Source: Myxococcales bacterium (GTDB lineage Bacteria; Myxococcota; Myxococcia; Myxococcales; Myxococcaceae). Taken from it: DNA of 51,218 nt. The stretch lies in assembly GCA_030681895.1 (NCBI GenBank), contig JAUXRI010000230.1:1-51218 (forward strand). The letters are read 5' to 3'. Both the position numbers and the translations under genes were made by a program. Below are positions 25,901 through 33,864 of this stretch, piece by piece. Within the stretch, counting starts at the first letter, position 1; every line of letters begins with the position of its first letter. Below the pieces are notes generated by a model. The model was given only the letters and a program-made list of their open reading frames with translations. It was not told the origin of the DNA and searched no databases.

Positions 25901-26395
25901 CGCGCGACGAATGCCCTCGGGCTGCGACTGGAGCAGCGCCTGAAACGTGCGTTGAAACGCGGTGTGCTGGAGCGCCTCGGCGTCACCTTCCGCGGCGACC
26001 TCGAACAGCGGGTCGACGCCAGCCTCGACGGGGTACTCGCGCAAGAGGTCGGCGCACAGCCCGTGAATGGTGCCGATGCGCGCGACCTCGAGCTCCTCGA
26101 GGGCTTTGGTGAGCCGCGCGCGCTCGGCCTCGTCCTTCACCTCGTCGCGGCTGCGCTCCAGCTTGGTGCGAAGGCGCAGCTTCATCTCGCCCGCGGCCTT
26201 CTCGGTGAAGGTGACCGAGATGATCTGCTCGAGCCGCGCCTTGCCTTTGCGCACCAGCATCACGATGCGCTCGACGAGCACGGTCGTCTTGCCAGTGCCG
26301 GCCGCGGCCTCGACGACGAAGGTGCTGTCGAGGTCTTCGAGCAATCGCACTCGAACGTCGTGGTCGCCGGGCTTTCGGTCTGCTGCCACCGTCAT
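22967..26395 (-). CDS. addA: AddA/RecB-like UvrD-type helicase with C-terminal nuclease
   Basis: This 1142-aa protein starts at ATG 26395 with GGAGGA upstream. Superfamily-1A helicase motifs are complete: Walker A AAAGTGKTT (residues 30-38), VTFTEKAAGEM, FVDEFQDTDPLQ, VGDPKQSVYRFR, SFRSTPGI, MMTVHAAKGLEFPVVI and LSYVAATRAKDLLVV. The C-terminal 150 residues form a PD-(D/E)xK nuclease: GELVHACL, then GVIDLAYETDDGWVVVEFKTD. AddA homologues resect double-strand breaks with AddB for recombination, or destroy foreign linear DNA. An AddB-like gene lies about 19 kb away instead of next to it. It is 64 bp downstream of the GyrB-like gene on the same strand. A hairpin follows the stop. Confidence 0.85.
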   Translation of the reverse strand: MTVAADRKPGDHDVRVRLLEDLDSTFVVEAAAGTGKTTVLVERIVMLVRKGKARLEQIISVTFTEKAAGEMKLRLRTKLERSRDEVKDEAERARLTKALEELEVARIGTIHGLCADLLREYPVEAGVDPLFEVAAEGDAEALQHTAFQRTFQALLQSQPEGIRRALRRKARGRDAQPPRLVLFGAAQQLIEHRDFDAPWRRDPFHRIELLDAVLTPLREFASHAPFCKLKPGKDKNTFLELLDKVRRFVDDVDHRESVSPRDHDGLEAQLRDLGSSKFLWESKPWGVSFLNGRSEAMLAVVRDAAWSALSDVVRRCDADLAALLQTELSPVIAAYEHEKDRAGVLDFVDLLLLTRNLLQRHQSVRESLQQRFTHLFVDEFQDTDPLQSEVVLLLASTDASVSAPYETIPVPGKLFVVGDPKQSVYRFRRADILLYHRVKQHLAKHGAQVEYLSTSFRSTPGIQAAVNGAFSQVMRGDHQADYVPLGEWREANKEQPSLIALPAPHPFAASGYPSKDAVEKSVPDAVGAFIEWLVTSSGWTVDEEGTRVPVQPRHVCILFKRLRRWGAVDVPRPYAQALEARKVPHVLVGGRSFHHREEVMALRTALFAIDRPEDELSVYATLRGPFFALTDEVLFAFKQSAGSLHPLRPWEKETLEEPQFQDVVTALGVLKDLHFKRNERPVAATLHQFLEATRAHAGVAFWRAGAQALANVLQLAEVSRRHERRSTSFREVVESLQEEADEGEAPDAPLVEQGLEGVRMMTVHAAKGLEFPVVILAEPTANAARQEPSHWVDPERNLWVHPLAGCVPSELREHEVDAIARDNEEALRLSYVAATRAKDLLVVPVCSEKQWKDTWTEVLATSLYPSKERAHEPKVAPGCPAFGHDVIVDRDGPLPMGVPKPGLHLAESGKNRVVWWDPRGLSLGKEDASGLEADEALRDDDVEGPKSIAAYQTWQQEKTDAVALGALPSMTVKVARDLPNDPNAPVVPVELTSAQREGRPTGRRFGELVHACLATVALDAQAAQVRRVVEVMGRSLRAPDDEIEAAVKAVDAALAHRVFEAARRAKQVRREASLVDHLSDGTVVEGVIDLAYETDDGWVVVEFKTDAAIDDSLTKYETQTLAYVRAISRATGKPVSGLILRV

Positions 26396-26459
26396 CGATG
26401 TCCTCCGTCTGCGCGCCTCGCCCCGGCGTCGTACGACAGATTGCTGCGAGTGAGCCGAG

Positions 26460-27521
26460 TTACGGGTCGAGTTGGGAGAGTATCTGGAGCCACGTGACTC
26501 GCAGGTCGTCCTGCTTCGCCAACTCAGCCGCGACGAAGGCACGAACGAGCGGCTCCGTCGTCGGCACTGCGAGCCTTGCTTTCGTGGGCCCTTCGAATCG
26601 TGGGTGGGCGAGCACCAGATGCACCGCACCGACGACGCGCGGCTCGAGCACTCGCCAGTGAGCTCCGAACGTGTCGGCCAGGCCAGCGACCATGCCTTTC
26701 ACGTGAGATCCTCCCTCTTCCGTCGACGAGAGGTTCACCCACGACGCGATTGGAGCGACCTTCTTCCGTCGGCCGCGCTTCCTGAGTGCAATGGCGAAGG
26801 TGATTTCGACGTCGTCGGTCTGCCCCTCGAAGACGCCGAAGGAACCCGGCTCGAGCGGCCCGTTCGCGGTCTCCGTGAGGAATGACAGGAGTCCGTCAGG
26901 CTTCGAGACGTCGTGGCCCTGGAAGCGCCAGCTCACCTCTGGCGTGAGCCAGGCGAACCGGCGAATGGCCGTTTCCAGTCGCTCCGCTTCGAAGGCTGCT
27001 GATTGGAAGATTTCTGGATCGGGGAAGAGTCTCACCTGGAGGCCTTGTCTCTGCGTCGGGCCGACGAGCGTGAGGGCTTCACTCGCGACACCCCGTGAGA
27101 ACGCTGCGCGGTGGCACAGGCCTTCACGGTGCGATTCGACTTCGACGTGTCGGCAGAGCGCCGAAACCGGGCCGAGCCCGACTCCGATCAGACCGGCGGT
27201 GACGTGAACATGCGGTCTGGGGCCATCGCGCGTCGGTGAGAGATGAAGGCTCGTGAACACCGACTCGAGAAAGCTCGCACCACCGTCGACGCTTTCAACC
27301 GAGATGCCGACACCGTTGTCCTCGACGGTGAGCCAGCCGTCCGAGAGGTCCACCGAGATGCTGGTGGCTCGACGCTGGAGCACCTGGTCGATGCTGTTCC
27401 CGATGACTTCGAAAGCGAGGTGGTGGAGCCCATCGATTCCGGTGCCGCCGATGTACATCCCCGGCCGCTGCCGGACCGAGTCGAGAGACTCTGTGATGAA
27501 CGGCTCAACACGCGACGGCAT
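26460..27521 (-). CDS. GyrB/ParE-like GHKL ATPase without TOPRIM domain
   Basis: This 353-aa protein matches only the N-terminal half of type II topoisomerase B subunits. It has VRQRPGMYIG, then FEVIGNSID with the catalytic Glu38 and metal-binding Asn42, VEDNGVGI (Asp68), and the ATP lid-like AGLIGVGLGPVSALC. The transducer region has EGPTKAR, where Lys matches the QTK-loop lysine. The TOPRIM and tail domains are absent, so it cannot be an ordinary gyrase subunit. The start is either ATG 27521 or GTG 27536. The gene is 64 bp upstream of the AddA-like gene and 21 bp downstream of the stop of the MYXO-CTERM gene. It may be an ATP-driven DNA clamp or a regulator of the helicase-nuclease; this is inference. 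Confidence 0.78.
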   Translation of the reverse strand: MPSRVEPFITESLDSVRQRPGMYIGGTGIDGLHHLAFEVIGNSIDQVLQRRATSISVDLSDGWLTVEDNGVGISVESVDGGASFLESVFTSLHLSPTRDGPRPHVHVTAGLIGVGLGPVSALCRHVEVESHREGLCHRAAFSRGVASEALTLVGPTQRQGLQVRLFPDPEIFQSAAFEAERLETAIRRFAWLTPEVSWRFQGHDVSKPDGLLSFLTETANGPLEPGSFGVFEGQTDDVEITFAIALRKRGRRKKVAPIASWVNLSSTEEGGSHVKGMVAGLADTFGAHWRVLEPRVVGAVHLVLAHPRFEGPTKARLAVPTTEPLVRAFVAAELAKQDDLRVTWLQILSQLDP

Positions 27522-27542
27522 GCCCTTCTGTACCACTCAGCG

Positions 27543-30410
27543 TCATCGGCTCCGAGCGCGTCGCCGGAGCAGCATCACGCCCAGCACCGCGAGCGCGTCG
27601 AAGCCGCCGGAGCTCGAGCAGGTACAGCCTGACGGCATCCCCGTGCCGCCGCCGCCGGTCGCGCCGCCGCCGGATGCGACGCCGCCACCGAATGATGTGC
27701 CACCGCCGAACGCTGTGCCGCCCGCACTGCCGCCGCCGAGTGCGCTGCCACCACCAGCCGCGACGCCACCACCAGTCGCGCTCCCGCCACCCGTCGCGAT
27801 GCCGCCACCGGTCGCGTTGCCACCACCGGCCGCGCTCCCACCGCCCGTCCCGCTTCCACCATCGGTCGCGACGCATCGCCCGGCCAGACACATCCCCACG
27901 CTGCACGCCGTCCCATCAGCCTTCAGCTGGAGCTGACAGGCGCCGCTCATCGGCACGCAGACGTTGCTCACTTCACATTCCCCCGGCGCCGCACACGTGA
28001 CGGGGTTCATGCCGAAGCACGCTCCTGCGTTGCACTGGTCAGTCAGGGTGCATGCGTTCGAGTCGCTACACGCGTTGCCACTGGTCGGCCCACACACGCC
28101 ACTGACTGCAGCGCCGGCAGTGGTGCTGCACGCGGAGCAATCCGACGTGCCACCGGCGCACGCGCTGTTGCAGCACACACCATCGACGCAGAACCCGCTG
28201 TGGCACGGCGCGCCCGACGAACACGACTCACCGTTCGCGAGGTCATCGACGAACTGAAAGAACACCCGCTGCGTCTGCAGCGCCGGCGACGAGACGAAGT
28301 GCTGATTCACCACCAGGCTCCGGCCACGCAGGTTCGAGGTCGCGTCGAGCGCGAGCGCGGGGTTGGCGAGCGCGACGGTCGACGGCGTCGGGTCGAGCAC
28401 GCCTCCGTCTTCCCATCGCGTGACGCTCAGCGCGTTTGCCTGGCGGTCCTTCACCACCGCGACGAAGCGCGCGCCGTTCCAGCTCAGCGAGGGCGTCAGG
28501 TCGGTGGTGACCGTCGAGAGCGCGCGACCCGTTCCATCGAGGGCTCCCGTCGGGCCGAGACGGGTCGCGCGTGGAACGGAGTTGAAGTCGCGCCAGGCCG
28601 CCGCGCAGCCGGGACCAGACACCAGTGCGCCGTCGCTGCTGCTGGCCACCAGGAGGCCACCGGGCGTCACGAGGGCACCTGCAGCCGACAGGCGACTCGC
28701 GCGGAGCTCGTTCGTCGTGAGGTTCACCCAGCTCAGCCACACGTCAGCGCCGTCGAAGCACACCGAGGGCGTGCGCGCGGACGCGGTGGTGGCGACGAGC
28801 GGGAGCGGTGTCATGTCGAGCAGGACGCCGGCCGACGAGAGCCGCGCGCCCGCGATGTCGACTTGCCCAGGCATCTGCCACGCCGCCCAGGTGCGCGTGC
28901 CGTCGAAGACGAAGCGGGGGTTACTCACTCCAGCAGGCGAGAGCGCGGTCCCTCCGAAGCCATCGAGCAGCGCGCCGTTCACCGAGACTCGCGCCGCGCG
29001 CACGACGCCGTTCTCCGACCAGCCGACGACGAAGTTCTGCCCATCGAAGAGGACGTTCCCGACGGTGCCCGAGAACATGCCGCTCATCGCTCCGAGCCGC
29101 AGGGGCTGGGCGTCGAGGGACGCTCCTGTCGCGTCGAAGCGGCGCGCGAAGAGCACGTCGCCGGCCTCGCGCGAGTCGATCCACGCGATGAGCCAGGTGC
29201 CCTGCCCGAACGCGACGCGCGGGCTTCGTTGGTCATTCGCCGCCCAATCGAGCTGCGTCGGCTGCGCGTCGAGCAGCGCCCCGGCCGAGTCGATGCGCTG
29301 GAGCACCACCTGCCCTCCGGGGAGCGCGAAGTACGTGCCCGGCGCGGCGACGAAGCCGGTCGGCGCGAACGTCGACGTGAGGTCCGTCGTGCCGAGGGGC
29401 ATCAGCACGTCCGACACGCGAAGCACCACGCCGGTGTCGTCGAACGCCGAGGTGCCACGCGACGACACCGTCACCCAGTAGCGCGTGCCGTCGAAGACGA
29501 TGGTCGGTGAGTCGAGCGTGCGGCCATTGCGCGTCAGCAGCGTCACCGGGTTGGGGTCGACCAGCGCGCCGTTCGCGGTTCGCACGCCAACGGTCGTGGC
29601 TCCCGAGCCCCACACGAGAAGACAGTCTGCCGTGGCACACGCGACGTCGAGGCGCGGGGAAGCCGTGCCGAGCGCTCGCAGTGAAGCCGTCGCCGTCAGC
29701 ACGCCGGTGCTCGCGATGCGCCGCGAGCTGAGCGTGTACGCAGTCGAGGTGCCGGTGAGGAAGAACTCGACGAACTGGGTGCCGTCCCACGCGAGCGCCG
29801 GAGCTCCGATGGGTTGCACGGCTCCCAGCGCCAGCGGGGCGGCGTCGAGGAAGGCGCCGTTCTGAAGCCGACGCGCCTCGAGCACCGAGTTGTTGAAGCC
29901 GATGGTGCGCGTCCACGTGACGAGGGTGAGGCCCGCGCCGTCCGACGCGACGTTCGGCCCGTTGAAGGTGTTGAGGTTGACCGTCGTGACGGTCAGCGGT
30001 GCCGCGTCGACGAAGCTGCCCTGTGGCGAGAGGCGCCGCAGCAACACGGCGTTGGCGCGCGCGTTGATCCAGGTGAGCACGAAGTGGGTGCCGTCGAAGA
30101 CCCCCCGCACGAGCCTCGAGTCCGAGCTGCAGTCACAGTCGTCGCTCACCTCGAGGAATGGCTTGTCGAGCGGCTGCCCGCTGGCGTCGACCCGCGTGGC
30201 GTAGAGCCGCCGCACCGAGCCCGCGCGTTGGTCTGCCCAGACGACGAGCCCGACGTTTCCGACACCACGAACGCCCCGCACGAGGGCGAGCCCATTCCCC
30301 GCACGCGACGGCACCACCACGGGCGCATCGAGCGGCAGGAGCGGACCGATGACCGGCGGCGCGGCGAACACCGAGACCGCGAGGGTCATGCTCAAGAGCG
30401 TCGTCTTCAT
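27543..30410 (-). CDS. Cys-rich surface protein with MYXO-CTERM tail
   Basis: This 955-aa exported protein starts at ATG 30410 and has a signal peptide of about 18 residues. Residues about 30-720 carry recurring units such as FDGTHFVLTW, WDGTQFVEFF, FDGTRYWVTV and FDGQNFVVGW, about 50 residues apart, which look like beta-propeller blades. A Cys-rich part follows (about 735-860; CSSGAPCHSGFCVDGVCCNSAC...), then a Gly/Ser/Ala/Thr-rich linker with repeated GGGSATGGG-type units, and the MYXO-CTERM end (GCTCSSSGGFDALAVLGVMLLRRRARSR). It probably sits on the outer surface, anchored by its tail. Function unknown. It is the first gene of a possible unit with the GyrB-like gene, although a functional link is doubtful. 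Confidence 0.85.
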   Translation of the reverse strand: MKTTLLSMTLAVSVFAAPPVIGPLLPLDAPVVVPSRAGNGLALVRGVRGVGNVGLVVWADQRAGSVRRLYATRVDASGQPLDKPFLEVSDDCDCSSDSRLVRGVFDGTHFVLTWINARANAVLLRRLSPQGSFVDAAPLTVTTVNLNTFNGPNVASDGAGLTLVTWTRTIGFNNSVLEARRLQNGAFLDAAPLALGAVQPIGAPALAWDGTQFVEFFLTGTSTAYTLSSRRIASTGVLTATASLRALGTASPRLDVACATADCLLVWGSGATTVGVRTANGALVDPNPVTLLTRNGRTLDSPTIVFDGTRYWVTVSSRGTSAFDDTGVVLRVSDVLMPLGTTDLTSTFAPTGFVAAPGTYFALPGGQVVLQRIDSAGALLDAQPTQLDWAANDQRSPRVAFGQGTWLIAWIDSREAGDVLFARRFDATGASLDAQPLRLGAMSGMFSGTVGNVLFDGQNFVVGWSENGVVRAARVSVNGALLDGFGGTALSPAGVSNPRFVFDGTRTWAAWQMPGQVDIAGARLSSAGVLLDMTPLPLVATTASARTPSVCFDGADVWLSWVNLTTNELRASRLSAAGALVTPGGLLVASSSDGALVSGPGCAAAWRDFNSVPRATRLGPTGALDGTGRALSTVTTDLTPSLSWNGARFVAVVKDRQANALSVTRWEDGGVLDPTPSTVALANPALALDATSNLRGRSLVVNQHFVSSPALQTQRVFFQFVDDLANGESCSSGAPCHSGFCVDGVCCNSACAGGTSDCSACSTTAGAAVSGVCGPTSGNACSDSNACTLTDQCNAGACFGMNPVTCAAPGECEVSNVCVPMSGACQLQLKADGTACSVGMCLAGRCVATDGGSGTGGGSAAGGGNATGGGIATGGGSATGGGVAAGGGSALGGGSAGGTAFGGGTSFGGGVASGGGATGGGGTGMPSGCTCSSSGGFDALAVLGVMLLRRRARSR

Positions 30411-30506
30411 GTGCACCCGTTCCTGTCCCCGAAAACCGGGGCGCCGAGGTCTCTCATGGAGCCTCGCGAAGCGCCAAGGCGTGGAGCGTCGAGGTGACGC
30501 GCTCCT

Positions 30507-30914
30507 TCAGCCCTCCAGGCGCGCGCTCGCGACGACACCGCACGCGATGACGAGCACCGCCGAGAGCGGGCCGAACAGGAGCCGCTCCGCGTTGCTCGGC
30601 GAGGTCAGGTTCCCCACGACGTTCAACGCGAGGTACGCGGTGATGACGAACGCAGCGATGCGTACGCCCCGGCTCACCCGAAACCGCGTCAGGCCTGCGC
30701 GCGTTCGCACCGCCACCGCGCAGCCCGCGAGCACCAGCGCCGCCACAACGCTCGCGACGCGAAGTGACGGCGTCAACGTCGCTTGAGTTCCTCCCCACGC
30801 CATCGTCACCGGAATGAGCCCGAGCGCGAGGCCCGCCTGAATGCCGATGAAGGTGATGAAGCCGATGGTCGCGACCTGGCCCGCGACGCGTCCGGCCGCT
30901 CTCGATGGGCTCAC
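30507..30914 (-). CDS. Small membrane protein, coupled to haem-binding protein
   Basis: This 135-aa protein has four hydrophobic segments (residues about 15-37, 50-70, 84-102, 113-130) and positive loops between them. It starts at a GTG that shares GTGA with the stop of the upstream haem-binding gene, so translation is coupled. No family is recognised. Given the coupling, it may be a membrane partner of that protein, possibly in haem or electron handling; that is inference. Confidence 0.7.
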   Translation of the reverse strand: MSPSRAAGRVAGQVATIGFITFIGIQAGLALGLIPVTMAWGGTQATLTPSLRVASVVAALVLAGCAVAVRTRAGLTRFRVSRGVRIAAFVITAYLALNVVGNLTSPSNAERLLFGPLSAVLVIACGVVASARLEG

Positions 30915-31342
30915 TTCGCTCCGAACATCGCCGCGAACGCGTCGCTGAGCTGCTTCTTCTCGTCGTCTGTCAGCTTCGCTTCCGAGTGCAGCACGACGTA
31001 GCCCTTCATCGGCATCTCGCCTTCACGCAGCTCTTCGGCCGCGTCTTTGGCGTGTTTCTGCGTCCGGTCGAACTCCGAGAAGTTGAGCTCGCGACGGCCT
31101 TCCTTCACGTGGTTGGTGACGAGCCACGAGACGGGCGCGACGTGGCTGTACCAAGGCCACTTCGACTCGTTGCTGTGACAGTCGAAGCAGGCGCGAACGG
31201 CGAGCGCGCGCACCTCGGGAGACGGCCACGCCGGCTCACCGGTGACGGGGGGATTCGTGTGGTCTCGACCGAAGGGCAGCAGCTGAATCAAGACGAGGAG
31301 GGCGATGAGGCCGCCGACGACACGGAGCAGGTTCTTTCGCAT
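30911..31342 (-). CDS. Haem-binding (c-type, Haem_bd) membrane-anchored protein
   Basis: This 143-aa protein starts at ATG 31342 with GGGAG upstream. It has an N-terminal membrane helix (residues about 6-23) and a Haem_bd-type domain with CFDCHSNESKWPWYS (CxxCH, residues 52-56). The haem faces the periplasm. A possible distal ligand Met lies in EGEMPMKGY near residue 112. Such proteins transfer electrons or bind haem for peroxidase-like reactions. It is the first gene of a two-gene unit and is divergent from the barrel/pentahaem cytochrome genes, with 130 bp between them. Confidence 0.85.
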   Translation of the reverse strand: MRKNLLRVVGGLIALLVLIQLLPFGRDHTNPPVTGEPAWPSPEVRALAVRACFDCHSNESKWPWYSHVAPVSWLVTNHVKEGRRELNFSEFDRTQKHAKDAAEELREGEMPMKGYVVLHSEAKLTDDEKKQLSDAFAAMFGAK

Positions 31343-31472
31343 GGACTCCCTCAAGCGCAGTCGGAGCCCGGGCGCCAGCGTTTGAGCGTTGCCGCAGCGC
31401 CTCGAGACGATCCACACAATCGACGCGACGATGAAGATGAACGTCTCGTGACTGCGCGGACACCAGCGCAGC

Positions 31473-32069
31473 ATGCTCAATCGAATCCTGGTGGTGGCCG
31501 TGACGCTGGTCGGCTCGATGGTGGCCGCGCAGCCCGTCGAGACGAGACAGGTGGCGAAGAAGAGCCCCTTCGACCGCACCTTCGGCATCGGCACCTACGC
31601 CACGGGTTGGCACGGCGCGTACGGCGGCGCAGGCGTGGGTGGGCGCATTCGGTACGAAGCATTTCCTTTTCTCGGGCTCGACTTGTTCGGCGAGGCGTTG
31701 CTGGTGCCGGTGCCGCACGGGCTGCGTCACGACCACCCCGTCGGCTTCAACCTCTACGTCCCGTTCCGCATGGGCCAGGTGGTGCGGCTGCGGCCGCTGC
31801 TCGGCATGTGCGTGACGCCGAGCTTCTTTCACCCTGAAGAGCCCGGCGCCCCGCGGGCCGACACCGTGCTCGTCGGCTTTCACGCGGGCGGCGGCGTGGA
31901 GCTGGCGCTGCACGACCGGCTCTCGTTCTTCCTCGAGGCCAAGGCGGTGACGTGGTTCGGCAACGACCGCTCCGTGCAGGGGTGGACGGGCGTCGTCAGC
32001 GGAGAGGTGCGGCCCTTCGTGCTCGGTCAGGCGCAGCTCGGCTTCACGTTCCACCTCGGCGGGGCATGA
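31473..32069 (+). CDS. Small outer-membrane beta-barrel-like protein
   Basis: The 198-aa protein has a signal peptide (residues 1-19, ...SMVAAQ). The rest has alternating amphipathic strands rich in Gly and aromatic residues (GIGTYATGWHGAYGGAGVGGRIRYEAF, LFGEALLVPVP, LVGFHAGGGVELAL), with Phe at the third-last strand (LGFTFHLGGA), as in 8-stranded barrels. It resembles outer-membrane proteins of the OmpA/OmpW size class. Its stop codon overlaps the ATG of the pentahaem cytochrome gene (ATGA), so the two are made together. The barrel is too small for a classic porin-cytochrome conduit. Confidence 0.72.
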   Translation: MLNRILVVAVTLVGSMVAAQPVETRQVAKKSPFDRTFGIGTYATGWHGAYGGAGVGGRIRYEAFPFLGLDLFGEALLVPVPHGLRHDHPVGFNLYVPFRMGQVVRLRPLLGMCVTPSFFHPEEPGAPRADTVLVGFHAGGGVELALHDRLSFFLEAKAVTWFGNDRSVQGWTGVVSGEVRPFVLGQAQLGFTFHLGGA

Positions 32070-33136
32070 GAGCGCTGCTGCTCGGCGTGTTGGCCTCGGG
32101 CTGTGGCGCCGCGCCGAGCCTGCCGCATGGCACCGACGCCGCGTCGTGCGGCACCTGTCACGCGACGCAGCTCGAGACGTGGAGGACGTCGGCGCACGCG
32201 CGAGGCACGGCGTCTCCCGTGTTCCAGGCGCTCTTGCCGCGCGTCGAGGCGGCGTGGGGCGCGGCGGCCCGTCAGCAGTGCGTGAGCTGTCATGCGCCAG
32301 CGCACGGTGGAGACGACGTCGTCAGCTGTGTCAGCTGTCACGGCGCCACCGGGAATCGTGGAGCGAAGAACGGCGCGCTCGTCGTCGACCTGGAGCAGCC
32401 GCTCGCCTCGACGAAGACGCGAGTGCAGAACGACGCGCACGCCGTGGCGCCGCGGGGGTTGCTCACCTCGGCGTCTCTGTGCGGCACCTGTCACGAGGTG
32501 CACGGGCCCGGCCTGTTCGACGAGCGCACCCTGACGGAGTTCCGCAGCACCGACGGCGAGGACTCCTGCCTCTCGTGTCACGGCGTCGGAGGCGTCGACG
32601 GTCATCGCTTCGCGGGTGTCGACCCGGCGTGGGGTGCTCCGAGCGCTGAACGGGCCGAGGCTGATGGTCGCGGCCGCGCGCTCTGGGCGAAGGGGCTCGC
32701 GCTCTCGGTGGAGGCGGAAGGGCAGGGCGTTCGCGTCACGCTCACGAATCAGGCCCGGCATGCCGTGCCGACCGGCGTGGCGATGCTGCGAGACGTGTGG
32801 GTCGCCCTCGAGGTGCATGACGCGACGGGCACCGTGGTCGACGTGCCCAGGTTGTTCGACCTGCGCGCGGCGCTCGAGCGAGACGGCCTTCCGGTGGCGT
32901 TGATCACCGACGCGAGTCGAGTCACCACCGGTGCGCTGGATCCTCGCGCGTCGCGGTCGATGCGGTGGACCCGCCCCGTTGGAGTGAGCGGGGCCCTCGA
33001 GGTGCACGTCATCGTTCGGGCGCGCGCGATTCGGGACGACGTCCTCGAGGCGTTGGCGCTTCAGGGGCGCGGGGATGAAGTGACGACGCACGAGGTCGCG
33101 CGGCGAACCGTTCGCCTGCCCGCCGTCCAGGAGTGA
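32066..33136 (+). CDS. Pentahaem c-type cytochrome lipoprotein
   Basis: This 356-aa lipoprotein has a short signal ending in ASGC (Cys13). Five CxxCH motifs lie at residues 28-32, 72-76, 88-92, 139-143 and 168-172; the N-terminal half resembles cytochrome c554/multihaem families. The C-terminal half (about 215-356) has no haem and looks like a beta-sandwich. It is expected on the periplasmic side of the outer membrane or, if surface-exported, outside. The ATGA overlap with the barrel gene and the nearby haem-binding gene suggest an electron-transfer module. The electron donor and acceptor are unknown. Confidence 0.85.
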   Translation: MRALLLGVLASGCGAAPSLPHGTDAASCGTCHATQLETWRTSAHARGTASPVFQALLPRVEAAWGAAARQQCVSCHAPAHGGDDVVSCVSCHGATGNRGAKNGALVVDLEQPLASTKTRVQNDAHAVAPRGLLTSASLCGTCHEVHGPGLFDERTLTEFRSTDGEDSCLSCHGVGGVDGHRFAGVDPAWGAPSAERAEADGRGRALWAKGLALSVEAEGQGVRVTLTNQARHAVPTGVAMLRDVWVALEVHDATGTVVDVPRLFDLRAALERDGLPVALITDASRVTTGALDPRASRSMRWTRPVGVSGALEVHVIVRARAIRDDVLEALALQGRGDEVTTHEVARRTVRLPAVQE

Positions 33137-33143
33137 AATCGAG

Positions 33144-33180
33144 TGTCACGAATCGGGCGCTTTTCGCACCCGCCGTGACA
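33144..33180. terminator. Bidirectional stem-loop between convergent genes
   Basis: Outer arms TGTCACG (33144-33150) and CGTGACA (33174-33180) are perfect complements, and an inner GGGCGC/GCACCC pairing with a T-rich loop extends the stem. It sits exactly between the cytochrome stop (33136) and the superoxide dismutase stop (33185), where a terminator serving both is expected. Confidence 0.55.
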
Positions 33181-33184
33181 GAGC

Positions 33185-33842
33185 TCACCGCGCCGCGAGT
33201 ACCTTCAACGCCGCCTGCGCCCGCTCGAAGCGACGCTCCACCTCGTCCCACTTCACGTTCGCGAAGAACGCGTCGACGTACTTCGCGGCCGCCGCGCCGT
33301 AGTCGAACGCGTACGAGTGTTCGTACATGTCGAGCACGAGGAGCGGCAGGCTGCGCCAGTGCCTGTGTGTGGTTGCTGCTCCAGGCGGTGAAGAGCTCGC
33401 CGGTCGTCGAGTGCAGGCCGAGCGTCACCCAGCCGCTCCCGCCGGCGAGTGAGAGCGCCGTCGCGCGGAAGTCCTGCTCCCAGGAAGACGGGAGCACCTT
33501 CGCGAGTGCGCCGCTCTGCTTTCCGTCACCGCCGAGGTTGCCGAAGTACCACTCGTGCAGCGTCATCGAGTTGTGGAACTGGAGCGCCCGCTCTCGCAGG
33601 CCGCCGACGAGGGCCGAGGGCGCATCGGCCTTGAGCTTCGCGAGCTCCTCCTCGACCTTGCCGAGGTTCTTCACGGCGCCGGCGTAGTTGTTGTCGTGGT
33701 GAGAGTTGAGCAACGCCGCCGACAGGCCTCGGAGCTTCGTGGCGTCGAAGGGAAGAGGCTTCACGGCGCGGGTCGACGAGGTGCCCGGTGTGCCGCCATC
33801 AGGGAGTGCGCCCAGAGCGGAGACGAACTCGCGTCGGTGCAT
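33185..33842 (-). pseudogene. Fe/Mn superoxide dismutase with frameshift at a CA repeat
   Basis: From ATG 33842 (AAAGG upstream) the frame encodes about 160 residues of an Fe/Mn superoxide dismutase: NSHHDNNYAGAV (metal His), FHNSMTLHEWYF (second His, about residue 96) and GGSGWVTLG. At coding CACACACA (33371-33364) the frame breaks. The expected end then continues in another frame: WRSLPLLVLDMYEHSYAFDYG, with the Asp and His metal ligands, then AKYVDAFFANVKW and a TGA at 33187. Adding one CA unit restores a 219-aa enzyme. As read, the product loses two of the four metal ligands. A Pro/Thr-rich start with RREF may be a weak export signal. It could be a sequencing error, a recent pseudogene or a slippage switch. 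Confidence 0.85.
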
Positions 33843-33864
33843 GAGAGACCTTTCAAAGGTGGCG

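Noticed and set aside
27600..27870. Dense CCACC/GCCGCC repeats as a possible regulatory repeat
   Set aside because: They encode the Gly/Ser/Ala linker of the MYXO-CTERM protein on the minus strand.
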